Shown here: positions 50,186 through 58,207 of the stretch, piece by piece
Position numbering within the stretch: the first letter of the stretch is position 1
Layout: each line of letters opens with the position of its first letter
Source of the DNA: a virus
Length of the DNA stretch: 63,079 nucleotides
Virus record (IMG/VR): IMGVR_UViG_3300013307_000005
Coordinates: 1 to 63,079 of that record
Reading direction: 5' to 3' (one strand)
Translations under genes and position numbers: made by a program
The notes under the pieces: generated by a model
Told to the model about the DNA's origin: nothing
What the model saw: the letters and a program-made list of their open reading frames with translations, nothing else
The model's database searches: none

Positions 50186-51611
50186 GGACTTCAAAGCTGC
50201 TGGATTATACGAAGAACGATCAGGTCAACTGGAATGTTTCTTCGAGAATGGCAACGTCATTCCCAATGGAGAACTCAAAGTCTCCAACAAGATTAAACAG
50301 ATGCTCTCTTCTGTGGGTGGAACCTCTAATAGAGGAGACTATAGTCGACAGGATTCAGCTGTAATTACATCGCTTCTGATGTCAGGACTATCACCGGCCG
50401 ATACAATGGCTACCTTTGCAGCTTCTATCCGTGGGAGAGATGCACAGCAAAGAAAGCTTGGTCACTTCGAGAATTACGTACAAAGGACTATTGAAAAATC
50501 TGCAGCTTTCATTCGAGAAAACCCTCCTGTAGAAACCAAATTCTCAATTAACTTTGCCAGTCCCAGAAGCAAGTTTGACGGTCAAGGACTCGTGGTCTCG
50601 ATGGGGCATGAGATTGAGACTGAGAAAACTGAGTGGATTTGGCCAGGTTTCATTCCAGCTGGCAAAATAACAATTCTGGCAGGTGACCCCGGTATGGGTA
50701 AATCTACCATTCTGGGTGACATCATATCTCGAGTGAGTAAAGGAACATTCCTACCCACAGGGCAACGTAGTGTGACAGGAACCTCATTGATCGCATCTGC
50801 TGAGGATTCTGCTGAAGACACCATTATTCCTAGGCTTATAGCTTGTGATGCCAATCTTAGAAAGGTTGGTGTGATACGTGAGGTTAGGGAAGACGCTGCC
50901 GAGGGTGAGTCTAAATACTTGAGTTTTCCTAGAGACATAGAGCTTCTAAGAAATACTCTGGTCACAACCGGGGCTCGAGTTCTGGTAATTGATCCGCTTA
51001 CTGCATTCATCGAGAAGGGCGCCGACAGTTACAAGGATCAGGATATGAGAAGAATTCTGCATCCTATTGAGGCTATCGCTCAGGAAACTGGATGTGCGAT
51101 CATTATCATCGCTCACTTAAATAAGCGTGAAGATGCGAGTACTCTGTATAGAGTAGGTGGCACGATCGGGTTTATAGCTGCGGCACGGTCTGTACTGGCT
51201 GTGACTCGAACTCCCGAAGATGTCCGTGTCTTATTCTCTTTGAAGGCTAATCTCTCCGTGAGACCCACAGCAATGTCCTATGACATCAGGCAGGTCAGAA
51301 AGACTAAGACCGATAGACAGACTTGGAAGGGTGAATCGGTAATCAACTCAAGTGCCATCAGGTGGCTTGGTGAAGTTGACTTCGACCCATTCAAGAAGCC
51401 TGATGCAACTCCTGATGGCACTGCTCTTCGAGAGGCATGTGAATTCTTAACCCAGCTTCTCTCCAGCGGGCAGATGGATAGCGAAGAGATCTACACAGAG
51501 GCCAAGCAAGCCGGGGTCTCCAAGACATATGTGAACAAAGCTAAGCTGAATCTTGGGGTCACGCAGCAAAGGCGATCTGGCAAATGGTTTTGGGATTTGC
51601 CGGTGGCATAA
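50169..51611 (+). CDS. RecA-like replicative helicase with C-terminal winged helix
   Basis: 480 aa. Walker A AGDPGMGKST (about 171-180) and Walker B RVLVIDPLTAF belong to the AAA_25/RepA-type hexameric helicase family. The last 60 residues form a winged helix (EEIYTEAKQAGVSKTYV ... GKWFWDLP) with the KWxW ending also seen in the 61817-62797 protein. Expected to load with the PrimPol. Confidence 0.85.
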   Translation: MPYRIEDFKAAGLYEERSGQLECFFENGNVIPNGELKVSNKIKQMLSSVGGTSNRGDYSRQDSAVITSLLMSGLSPADTMATFAASIRGRDAQQRKLGHFENYVQRTIEKSAAFIRENPPVETKFSINFASPRSKFDGQGLVVSMGHEIETEKTEWIWPGFIPAGKITILAGDPGMGKSTILGDIISRVSKGTFLPTGQRSVTGTSLIASAEDSAEDTIIPRLIACDANLRKVGVIREVREDAAEGESKYLSFPRDIELLRNTLVTTGARVLVIDPLTAFIEKGADSYKDQDMRRILHPIEAIAQETGCAIIIIAHLNKREDASTLYRVGGTIGFIAAARSVLAVTRTPEDVRVLFSLKANLSVRPTAMSYDIRQVRKTKTDRQTWKGESVINSSAIRWLGEVDFDPFKKPDATPDGTALREACEFLTQLLSSGQMDSEEIYTEAKQAGVSKTYVNKAKLNLGVTQQRRSGKWFWDLPVA

Positions 51612-51637
51612 CGTCAAATTACCCGTATATACCGGCA

Positions 51638-51686
51638 AAAAACAGGTACGCAGTGGCCCGTAATTGGTCCTACGCGGCCTGTTTTT
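51638..51686. terminator. Bidirectional terminator
   Basis: AAAAACAGG (51638-51646) pairs with CCTGTTTTT (51678-51686), giving U tracts on both strands between the converging helicase and sigma-like genes. The loop contains ATTGGTCCTACGCGG, similar to ATTGGTCCTATACGG at 38113, also beside a leftward gene end. Confidence 0.8.
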
Positions 51687-51870
51687 GCTTGTCCTGGCGG
51701 TTACCCCTAGCCATGTTATTCTCAATTCGCCTAAGGGCCCTTTGGTGAATTTCCCAGGCTCTTTGACGGCTAATTCCCAGCTGTGCGGCGATCCACTGGA
51801 AGGTCTTACCCTCTCTCCTCCAAGCCAGGATGTCCAGGTATCTCGGGATTATCGTAAGGTTCCTTCTCAT
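51670..51870 (-). CDS. Small sigma-region-4-like DNA-binding protein
   Basis: 66 aa. WRREGKTFQWIAAQLGISRQ followed by RAWEIHQRALRRI is the helix-turn-helix of sigma-70 region 4 (compare the x-R-E-R-x-R-Q-I-E-x-x-A-L-x-K-L type), which contacts the -35 box. It lacks other sigma domains. Leaderless by the 6-nt rule. It could modulate the phage's own TTGACA promoters or belong to a small terminase-type HTH family. Confidence 0.7.
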   Translation of the reverse strand: MRRNLTIIPRYLDILAWRREGKTFQWIAAQLGISRQRAWEIHQRALRRIENNMARGNRQDKQKQAA

Positions 51871-51876
51871 ACAATT

Positions 51877-51905
51877 ATAATATCAGAACTGTCTTCTTTT
51901 GTCAA
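51877..51905 (-). promoter_or_regulatory. Promoter of the 51870 gene (leaderless)
   Basis: Minus strand: TTGACA (51905-51900), 17 bp, TATTAT (51882-51877), ATG 6 nt later. The usual CCC is replaced by CAC. Confidence 0.75.
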
Positions 51906-52285
51906 GTGTCAAGATTTGAGTATGTAATATCTATGCGTTCCATCCGTTTAAAGCGGACGAACTTGTAGTATCTGGCTTTCCCTCCGAGTCGTTCTCTCAT
52001 ACTGTCATTGACTCTAAGCTCTATGTCTGGATCATCTGCTTCCAGCTGAGCCATCTCGGACGACAGTGGCTTTATACCATAGGAGACTATTACTTTACAT
52101 ACGCTCAGTGGGGCAACAAGAACCATTTCATCATAAAAGCCTCTACGATAAACTTTCAATATCTCTGCAGCATTAGCATAGGGTTTATCGTGCTGATCTA
52201 TGATTACATCTTCGCCATACAACCGCTTGAGTTCTCTTCTTTGAGACTCAAGCGGCTCATGGCGTGAGACCCAGAGTATTTTCAA
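51902..52285 (-). CDS. Unknown 127-aa protein
   Basis: TTG start with AGGAGG in the upstream gene's tag. Opens KILWVSRHEPLESQRRELKR; alpha/beta with a Rossmann-like strand MVLVAPLSVCKVIV. Not recognised. Confidence 0.7.
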   Translation of the reverse strand: MKILWVSRHEPLESQRRELKRLYGEDVIIDQHDKPYANAAEILKVYRRGFYDEMVLVAPLSVCKVIVSYGIKPLSSEMAQLEADDPDIELRVNDSMRERLGGKARYYKFVRFKRMERIDITYSNLDT

Positions 52286-52875
52286 TCCTTAATCCTCCTA
52301 GCTCTATCGGGAAGTGGTGGAGCTTCGGGTTCTGGAGTGGGTGTAATCGGCGTTCTCCAGGTATCTATCCAAGCAGCTTCGTTGGCCAGTGGTACACGTG
52401 TGAATATAGGTCTTGAAGGCGGGGGTTGTTCCTCTACTGCCCGTTGCATCCTAGTACGAATTAGTCTTTCCACCTGTTCCTGCTGAGCCTCGATGTCGCG
52501 CTGATATTGCTCCATCTGCCGTCGACTTAATTCTCGGTTGTGAGCTTCACGTCTTAGATCATCGAGTACTGCGGAGCTTCTTCCCCTAGCCTGCCTATCC
52601 ACAAATTGAATAACGTTCCTCAGATAATCGTCTGGCATCTGGGATATCTCAATCCATCTACCAGCACGATTCTGCCACCATCCTCGTGGATGACTATGCC
52701 ACAATCTCGGATTCACAGCAGCCGGTATAGGTTCTTGAACATCAACTACGTTGGTAGAATTCTCATCAGCCTCGATGGACCGTGCAGCCTGTCGTTCCTG
52801 GAGTCGCTGCCATCGATCAAGATTCCTTTGAATTTCGGGAGAGACCCGAGAGCCTCTCCCATTTAACGGTGGCAT
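52282..52875 (-). CDS. Coiled-coil protein ending ARRIKD
   Basis: 197 aa, Arg/Gln-rich helices (RREAHNRELSRRQMEQYQR) and Pro-rich linkers. The start overlaps the previous stop (TAATG). The tag AGG AGG ATT AAG GAT TGA carries the next gene's ribosome-binding site and TTG start. Function unknown. Confidence 0.75.
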   Translation of the reverse strand: MPPLNGRGSRVSPEIQRNLDRWQRLQERQAARSIEADENSTNVVDVQEPIPAAVNPRLWHSHPRGWWQNRAGRWIEISQMPDDYLRNVIQFVDRQARGRSSAVLDDLRREAHNRELSRRQMEQYQRDIEAQQEQVERLIRTRMQRAVEEQPPPSRPIFTRVPLANEAAWIDTWRTPITPTPEPEAPPLPDRARRIKD

Positions 52876-53756
52876 TAAACTCGTATCCTCCTTGTGGATG
52901 CCACGGTAACTGCCTCAGTCAAGCTGTGTTCTACTCCCTCCAGTTCATGACGAATCTGATTCCTGTGGTAATCGGAACTCCTCAGAAAATCAGCGCTCAC
53001 ATTTCCTATCAGACCCTTGATCTGATCTGTAAGGGATTTGAGTTCAACATCGTTGGTAATGTTACGTAGATCAAAGATATTGAGGAAATCCTGGAGCTTT
53101 GTGACGGTAGTGGAGTGGATTCGCTTGGAGGCTCCATAAGCATCGTTCTGCAAACTAAGTCTCAGATGCTTGACCAGCTGCAAGCAAGTCTCACGAAGTA
53201 TCATGCGGGCTTCTTCGTAAGCCTCCTCCATGCGAGCCCGGAATTTCCGTTGCTCAGTTTGGAAAAGTTCGGAGTTAACTGCTTCCAGGTCTAACGGCAC
53301 CTTCAACTCCATGAAGTTCCAATACATCGAGAACTGACTGGGTATGTCGTTGATGTCGTAATCCTGTTCCTTCCAGAGCTTCCTGAGCTTATCTGGGAAT
53401 TCCTCCCTGATGTTTGGCCAAACATTGGCGAAAGCCCGAATGTACTCGTGGCGTTCTACCTCGTATCGTTCGAGTTGCAAGTTGATCAGCTCGACGGTGG
53501 GTTTTGCTACCATGTGCAGTCCACTTTCCCAAGGAAAGCAAACTCCCCTTACGTAGCGGCGAATCTCGCTGTCGAGACTTTTGATACGGTCGAAAGCGTG
53601 GCTTTTGAAGATCACCTTACGGACTTTGACAAGATCCTTATCGGCATCTACTTCGATTTCATCAGAGGAGACGCCACGTTTGTCTCCCATTCTTGACAGG
53701 CCGATCTGAAGAAATACAACTGCTCGGTCTATCTCCTTTTTCTTGATTTCTACCAT
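52875..53756 (-). CDS. Unknown helical protein ending STRRIRV
   Basis: 293 aa, mostly helical, no known motif. AAAGGA precedes the ATG. The tag variant AGG AGG ATA CGA GTT TAA places AGGAGG before the next ATG. Led by a promoter containing a large palindrome. Confidence 0.75.
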   Translation of the reverse strand: MVEIKKKEIDRAVVFLQIGLSRMGDKRGVSSDEIEVDADKDLVKVRKVIFKSHAFDRIKSLDSEIRRYVRGVCFPWESGLHMVAKPTVELINLQLERYEVERHEYIRAFANVWPNIREEFPDKLRKLWKEQDYDINDIPSQFSMYWNFMELKVPLDLEAVNSELFQTEQRKFRARMEEAYEEARMILRETCLQLVKHLRLSLQNDAYGASKRIHSTTVTKLQDFLNIFDLRNITNDVELKSLTDQIKGLIGNVSADFLRSSDYHRNQIRHELEGVEHSLTEAVTVASTRRIRV

Positions 53757-53780
53757 TTCAATTTTCCTTTCAAGTTAGGC

Positions 53781-53813
53781 TCGGTAGCCTATAATGTTAT
53801 TATAAGCTACCGA
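53781..53813. promoter_or_regulatory. 33-bp palindromic operator over a -10 box
   Basis: TCGGTAGC ... GCTACCGA with an AT-rich centre: 14 of 16 base pairs match around position 53797. It covers the TATAAT (53804-53799) and most of the spacer of the 53756 promoter, the classic position for a repressor site. Confidence 0.7.
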
Positions 53814-53828
53814 AGTCTGCTTTGTCAA
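53799..53828 (-). promoter_or_regulatory. Promoter of the 53756 operon
   Basis: Minus strand: AACCC-TTGACA (53828-53823), 18 bp, TATAAT (53804-53799), then a leader of about 40 nt ending in AAAGGA. Confidence 0.8.
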
Positions 53829-53832
53829 GGGT

Positions 53833-54348
53833 TCAGCTTTGCTGTCCTTGGTTGATTTGTACTTCGTTGAGGTAAGGCTTCAGAGCAGATCCAAGCTTTG
53901 TGCCAAGTGCCTGCTCGAATCTCTCTGTAGCGTGTTCGCATTCATTGCCCACAAAGCCTGATGCGTCGAGCGTACCGCCCTTCTGAACGGTGATAGTGCC
54001 ACCGCCCGGGTGATGAACGATAAGCTCTCCGTTGGGCTGAGCCTCGCTGTACCAGCCGAGCTGTTCGCATTCTGCCTTGATAACTTCCATGGCATACTTC
54101 TCCTGGAAGGTCTCCATGTCAGATGCGCTGCCCCAGGCCCCGTTGTAGTTGTCGTAGAACACCTTGCCGTCCTTGTCGATCACCACGGGATACTGCCAGC
54201 GAGGGAACTTGATTCCAAGTCCTGTGTGGGACGACGCATACAGCCGATGAGTGCCTTCGCCAAGAACTGTGGCATTCATCAGCTCAGCAACCTTGACGGC
54301 TGCCTCCTGGTTTTTGAATTTCACATCAATCGTTACTGTGTGACTCAC
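53833..54348 (-). CDS. DUF1257 (Ycf35-like) protein
   Basis: 171 aa from a GTG overlapping the previous stop, with GGAGGAG 5 nt upstream. SHTVTIDVKFKNQEA at the start is the DUF1257 signature; the rest includes DKDGKVFYDNYNG and a C-terminal helix. DUF1257/Ycf35 proteins are usually found beside Ycf46-type AAA proteins, as here. Confidence 0.8.
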   Translation of the reverse strand: MSHTVTIDVKFKNQEAAVKVAELMNATVLGEGTHRLYASSHTGLGIKFPRWQYPVVIDKDGKVFYDNYNGAWGSASDMETFQEKYAMEVIKAECEQLGWYSEAQPNGELIVHHPGGGTITVQKGGTLDASGFVGNECEHATERFEQALGTKLGSALKPYLNEVQINQGQQS

Positions 54349-54593
54349 AGATGCTCCTCCAACCATTTGACTTCGTCGGTTATTACTTCGTTGCGGTTTG
54401 GACCGGATGCGATCACTTCCCTGTAATCGCCTTGTGGAACGAGTTCTGCTTCCCACTCACCAGTCGAATCGTTGAACTCTACATTGGAAGCTCTGTTAAC
54501 TTGTAGAGTTCCCAGAGCCTCCAGTAGAGGGCGAAATCGGTCGTCGTAGACGCAGGTTACTTTACCACCTGCGACTTTGATCTTTGTCGCCAT
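54345..54593 (-). CDS. Small protein between DUF1257 and Ycf46-like genes
   Basis: 82 aa. Beta-rich start (ATKIKVAGGKVTCVYDDRF) and SNVEFNDSTGEWEAEL. Related clusters in bacteria have a DUF2997-type small protein here, but I cannot confirm homology. Operon-linked on both sides. Confidence 0.7.
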   Translation of the reverse strand: MATKIKVAGGKVTCVYDDRFRPLLEALGTLQVNRASNVEFNDSTGEWEAELVPQGDYREVIASGPNRNEVITDEVKWLEEHL

Positions 54594-56053
54594 TAGTGAT
54601 TCCTCAGGTTTCTCCGTCCGGTGCCAGCAGATTCCTCGGCATCGTTTGCTCGGCGCAGATTGGAGCTAGCCCATTCACGAAGTTCCTTGATCTGAGTAGA
54701 CTTGGAAATCGGAATGACCTCGTTCCTGCAGCGGTCAAGCATCTCGATGGAGAGTTTTCTGTTTGTTCTGCGAGCTGCAGACTTGATAAGCTGTTCGATC
54801 TCGGCTCCAGTCCAATCCTCGCACATCTCAGCGATGGAGTCGGCAAAACCGACTTCACATTTGAGAATACGAAGGTGAACCTCAGCGATAGCTTCCCGTT
54901 CCTTGCGGTTGGGAAGATCGAGGAAGAACTTCTCGTCGAATCTGCCAGCTCGAACCATCTCTGTAGGCAGCTTGTTGTAGTCGTTGCAAGTGGCGATCAC
55001 CAAGACCGAAGACTTGTGCTCTTGCATCCATGTGAGAAGAGTTCCAACCATTGCCAGCGTGGTTCCTCCATCAGTATGACTTGAAGAGCTGTGTCCACCA
55101 ACTGCTTTTTCTACTTCGTCTAGCCACAGGACGCAGGGTGCGATGGCATCTGCAGTTGCGAGAGCCTTACGGATATTGGCTTCGCTCTGACCTACCAGCG
55201 ATCCCTTTGCCGCCGAAATGTCAAACCTGACCAGAGGCCATTGCAGCAAAGCCGAGGCAACCCTAGCCGATAGACTCTTGCCGGTGCCGGGGACTCCAAT
55301 AAGACAGATTCCCCGTACTTGCAGTTGTTCATCGTCCTTCGAGGGTAATACCTCTTCTTTGATGTATGACTTGAGTTGGCCGAGGCCGGCAAGGAAAGAT
55401 TCGTCTTTCGGAGCCTCAACACTCATGTAGTCAGATTTGACGAGTTTCATTTTCTCACCCTCGACTACGGTGTGAGAAAACTCTTTTCTGGCGGCAAGTG
55501 CAAAGACATCCTCAGCTTGAGCCATCGTCAGGCCTCTTGCCGATGAGAGCAGGGTCTGAATCTGTTTTTGCGGAAGAGTCTTATTCGTAGATCGGAGAAC
55601 CGATTCAAGAGGCTTCTCCAATTCTCCGGTAGATGGTAAATCCATCCGGATAACCGGAACCTGATGTTTCAATTCTTCAGGCAACTTCCATACTGGAGCT
55701 ACTATGACAATCATGGTGCCGCGGGCCTTGCAGGCATCGAGCACGCGGATTAAGGGGCGGTAAGACATAGCTGCCGACACCATGTGTTGAAAATCAAACA
55801 CAAACAGGATAGCTTCTTCCTGCTTGCTGATATAATCAAACGCCTTGGTGAAATTGGCACCTCCATCTACTACCGACCCGTTGTTACGGAGCTCATCAAT
55901 CAAGCCCCCAACAGCGGCGATACTGAAGACTTTCTCGCCGAGGTGGCGCTGTTTGCATTCCGCAACCAGTCGCTTCTCCTCCAGGCTTTCTACGGCGACA
56001 GCTGGATAGCCGGCGTCGAAGTAAGACTGGAGAACCTCATCAGTCTTTTGCAT
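54593..56053 (-). CDS. Ycf46-like AAA+ ATPase
   Basis: 486 aa. An N-terminal Rossmann-like domain (1-150) precedes the AAA+ module: Walker A GVPGTGKS (253-260), Walker B CVLWLDEVEKA (307-317), sensor-1 ATCND, Arg finger region MVRAGRFDEKF. The N-terminal domain plus WPLVRFD and LVGQSEANIRKAL are typical of Ycf46 rather than FtsH or Cdc48. Ycf46 with Ycf35 is best known from cyanobacteria and plastids; the role in phages is unknown. The C-terminus GTGRRNLRNH looks like a decayed RRIK tag. Confidence 0.85.
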   Translation of the reverse strand: MQKTDEVLQSYFDAGYPAVAVESLEEKRLVAECKQRHLGEKVFSIAAVGGLIDELRNNGSVVDGGANFTKAFDYISKQEEAILFVFDFQHMVSAAMSYRPLIRVLDACKARGTMIVIVAPVWKLPEELKHQVPVIRMDLPSTGELEKPLESVLRSTNKTLPQKQIQTLLSSARGLTMAQAEDVFALAARKEFSHTVVEGEKMKLVKSDYMSVEAPKDESFLAGLGQLKSYIKEEVLPSKDDEQLQVRGICLIGVPGTGKSLSARVASALLQWPLVRFDISAAKGSLVGQSEANIRKALATADAIAPCVLWLDEVEKAVGGHSSSSHTDGGTTLAMVGTLLTWMQEHKSSVLVIATCNDYNKLPTEMVRAGRFDEKFFLDLPNRKEREAIAEVHLRILKCEVGFADSIAEMCEDWTGAEIEQLIKSAARRTNRKLSIEMLDRCRNEVIPISKSTQIKELREWASSNLRRANDAEESAGTGRRNLRNH

Positions 56054-56293
56054 CTAGTTTCCTTTCTTGTGAAGTGGATGATCCTGGTTAAGTCCGCACA
56101 TACAACGAGCCCTCTTTGAATCGTAGTTCGGCGAGTATACGTGGGGACGTATGTGGAGTCGATAGTCTAGTTTCTGCCCACAGAGAAGGCATGTCCCCAG
56201 ACCCGGTTCAAAGTCACAGGCATGTAGCTTGATGACTTTGGGAAATTGACGAGGTGGCTTTGACAGAACTTTCTTCTTACGGTGTCTAGCCAC
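56054..56293 (-). CDS. Zinc-finger protein
   Basis: 79 aa from a GTG with AAGGAG upstream. Basic N-terminus, then CDFEPGLGTCLLCG and CMCGLNQDHPLH: probably two zinc sites. First gene of the AAA+ operon. Confidence 0.75.
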   Translation of the reverse strand: MARHRKKKVLSKPPRQFPKVIKLHACDFEPGLGTCLLCGQKLDYRLHIRPHVYSPNYDSKRARCMCGLNQDHPLHKKGN

Positions 56294-56310
56294 GGTATCT
56301 CCTTATTATT

Positions 56311-56340
56311 ATGATATACCGTTCCGAAATCACTTGTCAA
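56311..56340 (-). promoter_or_regulatory. Promoter of the 56293 operon
   Basis: Minus strand: TTACCC-TTGACA (56340-56335), 18 bp, TATCAT (56316-56311), short leader with AAGGAG. The -35 region encodes the last residues (ITLDK) of the upstream gene. Confidence 0.75.
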
Positions 56341-56635
56341 GGGTAATGTTCGGCGTCTCGTCGTTGTCCTCTTTGATTCTCCGACCAGCTTCCAGAGTTG
56401 CGAGCTCACGGTTTAGCCGTCGGAGCACAATTCTCATAACTGCAAGATGTCCTTCAGATCGTTTAAGTATTTCTTGATCTTCCATCACTTTCATCTGAGC
56501 ACGATGTAGTTCGCCCTTCATGTGCTCGATGGCAAATTTCTGGTTGGCAATCACGGATTCCTGATCCTCCGGGTCATAGTCACTAGCTTCCCAGCTTCCG
56601 TCCAAAAGATGCGTTAACATTAACCTATCACCCAT
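56330..56635 (-). CDS. Coiled-coil protein with GRRIKEDNDE tag
   Basis: 101 aa, helical (ANQKFAIEHMKGELHRAQMK). AGRRIKEDNDETPNITLDK ends the protein; RRIK is CGG AGA ATC AAA, about 45 nt before the stop, and serves no start codon. The last five residues come from the next operon's promoter. Confidence 0.75.
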   Translation of the reverse strand: MGDRLMLTHLLDGSWEASDYDPEDQESVIANQKFAIEHMKGELHRAQMKVMEDQEILKRSEGHLAVMRIVLRRLNRELATLEAGRRIKEDNDETPNITLDK

Positions 56636-56774
56636 TGCTTTTTCTCCTCAGAAGATCGATAGCTTCTTCAACTATGTTAGCTCGATGTCTGAATAGAAGT
56701 TCAGCGTTTCGAAGTTCAATAGACTCCCTTTTCAATTGCTTAAGGAGCAACTGTTGAGGCAGAGGTAGAATCAC
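56628..56774 (-). CDS. Small helical protein
   Basis: 48 aa from a GTG just after the previous stop; a longer frame overlapping that gene is possible. It ends LLRRKSNG: AGGAGA feeds the next ATG but the peptide is RRK, lacking Ile, so it is a near-miss of the tag. Confidence 0.55.
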   Translation of the reverse strand: MILPLPQQLLLKQLKRESIELRNAELLFRHRANIVEEAIDLLRRKSNG

Positions 56775-56775
56775 C

Positions 56776-57156
56776 TCAGTAGACTTGAGTTTCTTTTGGG
56801 AGCTCTTGGTACGTGACGCCGTGTTCGAGCGCCCAGGTGATGACTTCCGTTTTGAGCTCATCTTCGCCGATGACATCGAATGATCCTCCTTGATCATTGA
56901 ATACCAGAATTCCACGAACTGCCTTCTTAACCTGATCTCTGCTTGAGATGAGAGAGGAGAACAGTCTTAGCTTCATCATCTTTTCATACACCATTTCTGG
57001 CGGGGGGTGTCCAAGGTGCCAGCCGTGACAGAACTTGCATTTGTAGCACTCGAGACCGTGGATACCCTTCCGCCGGTGATCTTTACGCGCATTTTTCGCA
57101 AGCTTTCTACTCGTATACCTATGCTTACGAAGACACGTAGAGAGTTTGTAGTTCAT
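56776..57156 (-). CDS. Zinc-ribbon protein (topoisomerase-like CHCC finger)
   Basis: 126 aa. CLRKHRYTSRKLAK at the start and CYKCKFCHGWHLGHPP at about 37-52 form a zinc finger typical of small phage proteins that pair a C-x-K-x-R/H-Y start with a C-x2-C-x2-W-H-L-x-H end. The rest is an alpha/beta domain. Coupled by ATGA. Confidence 0.75.
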   Translation of the reverse strand: MNYKLSTCLRKHRYTSRKLAKNARKDHRRKGIHGLECYKCKFCHGWHLGHPPPEMVYEKMMKLRLFSSLISSRDQVKKAVRGILVFNDQGGSFDVIGEDELKTEVITWALEHGVTYQELPKETQVY

Positions 57157-57917
57157 CCGTCTAACCGATAGACTCCAGTGGCAACCCTGGTTAGTTTGCC
57201 TTCGTTAACTAGTGCTGCCAAAGCCGGTGGCAAAGACTTCTTTGCATGTTCTTGCTTCACTAGTGGCATATGACTCACAATCTCAGGAATCGTCCAGTTC
57301 GCATTCTTGTTCTGATCGAAGAACTTGACGATATCTGCCTTGCGGCAAATGGTGATGTCATCGGGAGCTGGCTTTCTCCATTTAATCTCCTGTGGAGCAT
57401 GTTTGTAGGTTGCCTGTGGGAGAAGATCAACTATGGCAGCTCCCTGTTCTTCGAGTAAAACGATGCTTGCCAGAGTTTCATCGAGCTTCTTGAACTTGGA
57501 TTGCATGTCCTCGATGTTTAACTCGATCGTGGCAACTTCATCTCCGATCTGCCTAAGGATTTCTTTCCGATCCCTGAGTCGAGTACGTGCAGCTTCAAGG
57601 CTGACTGCCAAGTTGTTCTTGGCGTCAAGAACGTGACCGGCAATCCCTTTGAGATAACCTTCAAAAGGATTGTGTTTTTCTTCCTCGGTCTGTTCTGATT
57701 CTTCCTCCTCGACTGGAGGCGGAGGAGTTATTTCTTTGATGAGATTGGGGTTGCTGTCAATCGGAAAGTGTTTCGGTTGATGGCGTTGCTTGAATTCAGC
57801 GATCCGCCTTTGCTCAGCCTCCGTAGTTGGTCGAAGGCCCCCGGTTTGCGGGTCTCTAATCATCTTCAGGCCTAAAGCTTCACCAAGCTGTTCGGCCATA
57901 GCTGTGTTAACTGGCAT
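57153..57917 (-). CDS. Coiled-coil protein with C-terminal winged helix
   Basis: 254 aa. A central coiled coil (about 85-150) leads to a winged helix (FFDQNKNANWTIPEIVSHM ... LVNEGKLTRVATGVYRL). Probably a DNA-binding regulator or replication accessory. A 12-codon leaderless frame (57945-57907) overlaps its start. Confidence 0.75.
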   Translation of the reverse strand: MPVNTAMAEQLGEALGLKMIRDPQTGGLRPTTEAEQRRIAEFKQRHQPKHFPIDSNPNLIKEITPPPPVEEEESEQTEEEKHNPFEGYLKGIAGHVLDAKNNLAVSLEAARTRLRDRKEILRQIGDEVATIELNIEDMQSKFKKLDETLASIVLLEEQGAAIVDLLPQATYKHAPQEIKWRKPAPDDITICRKADIVKFFDQNKNANWTIPEIVSHMPLVKQEHAKKSLPPALAALVNEGKLTRVATGVYRLDG

Positions 57918-57945
57918 GATGGTCCTTTTTGTTACAGGATTTCAT
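57907..57945 (-). CDS. Possible 12-aa leaderless upstream peptide
   Basis: ATG at 57945 lies exactly 6 nt from the -10 box, as in the leaderless genes, and encodes MKSCNKKDHHAS before a TAA that overlaps the first codons of the 57917 gene. It may control that gene by translational coupling. Confidence 0.35.
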   Translation of the reverse strand: MKSCNKKDHHAS

Positions 57946-57951
57946 GCTTTA

Positions 57952-57980
57952 ATTATATCTTAAAGATTATGGTTTGTCAA
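57952..57980 (-). promoter_or_regulatory. Promoter of the 57917 operon
   Basis: Minus strand: GCCC-TTGACA (57980-57975), 17 bp, TATAAT (57957-57952). Confidence 0.85.
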
Positions 57981-57988
57981 GGGCAAAG

Positions 57989-58207
57989 TCATCGGCATCT
58001 AGAACAGCGTTTGTGGGACAAGTCCTCTCTAGGACGCCCACAGTGATAGCAGCGGCCTTCAGAGACCCAGCGATTGCGTATCTTGACGTATTCCTTACAT
58101 CTTTTCACTGCGCATTTGAGGCAGGTTCTTTTATCTGGTCTAGGTTTACGCCCGCAGTAGACGCATAAACCTAAAGCTTTACGTTCTCTATAGTAATCTC
58201 TTTTCAT
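57989..58207 (-). CDS. Double zinc-ribbon basic protein
   Basis: 72 aa. CVYCG ... CLKC and CYHCG ... CSRC, embedded in Arg/Lys-rich sequence, indicate two zinc knuckles and nucleic-acid binding. A long upstream extension of this frame is out-of-frame reading of the acidic 58275 gene and is rejected. It follows the terminator of that gene closely. Confidence 0.75.
   Translation of the reverse strand: MKRDYYRERKALGLCVYCGRKPRPDKRTCLKCAVKRCKEYVKIRNRWVSEGRCYHCGRPREDLSHKRCSRCR

Noticed and set aside
51670-51870. RALRRIENN in the sigma-like protein as an RRIK tag
   Set aside because: It is part of the recognition helix; no Lys follows and the context is conserved for DNA binding.
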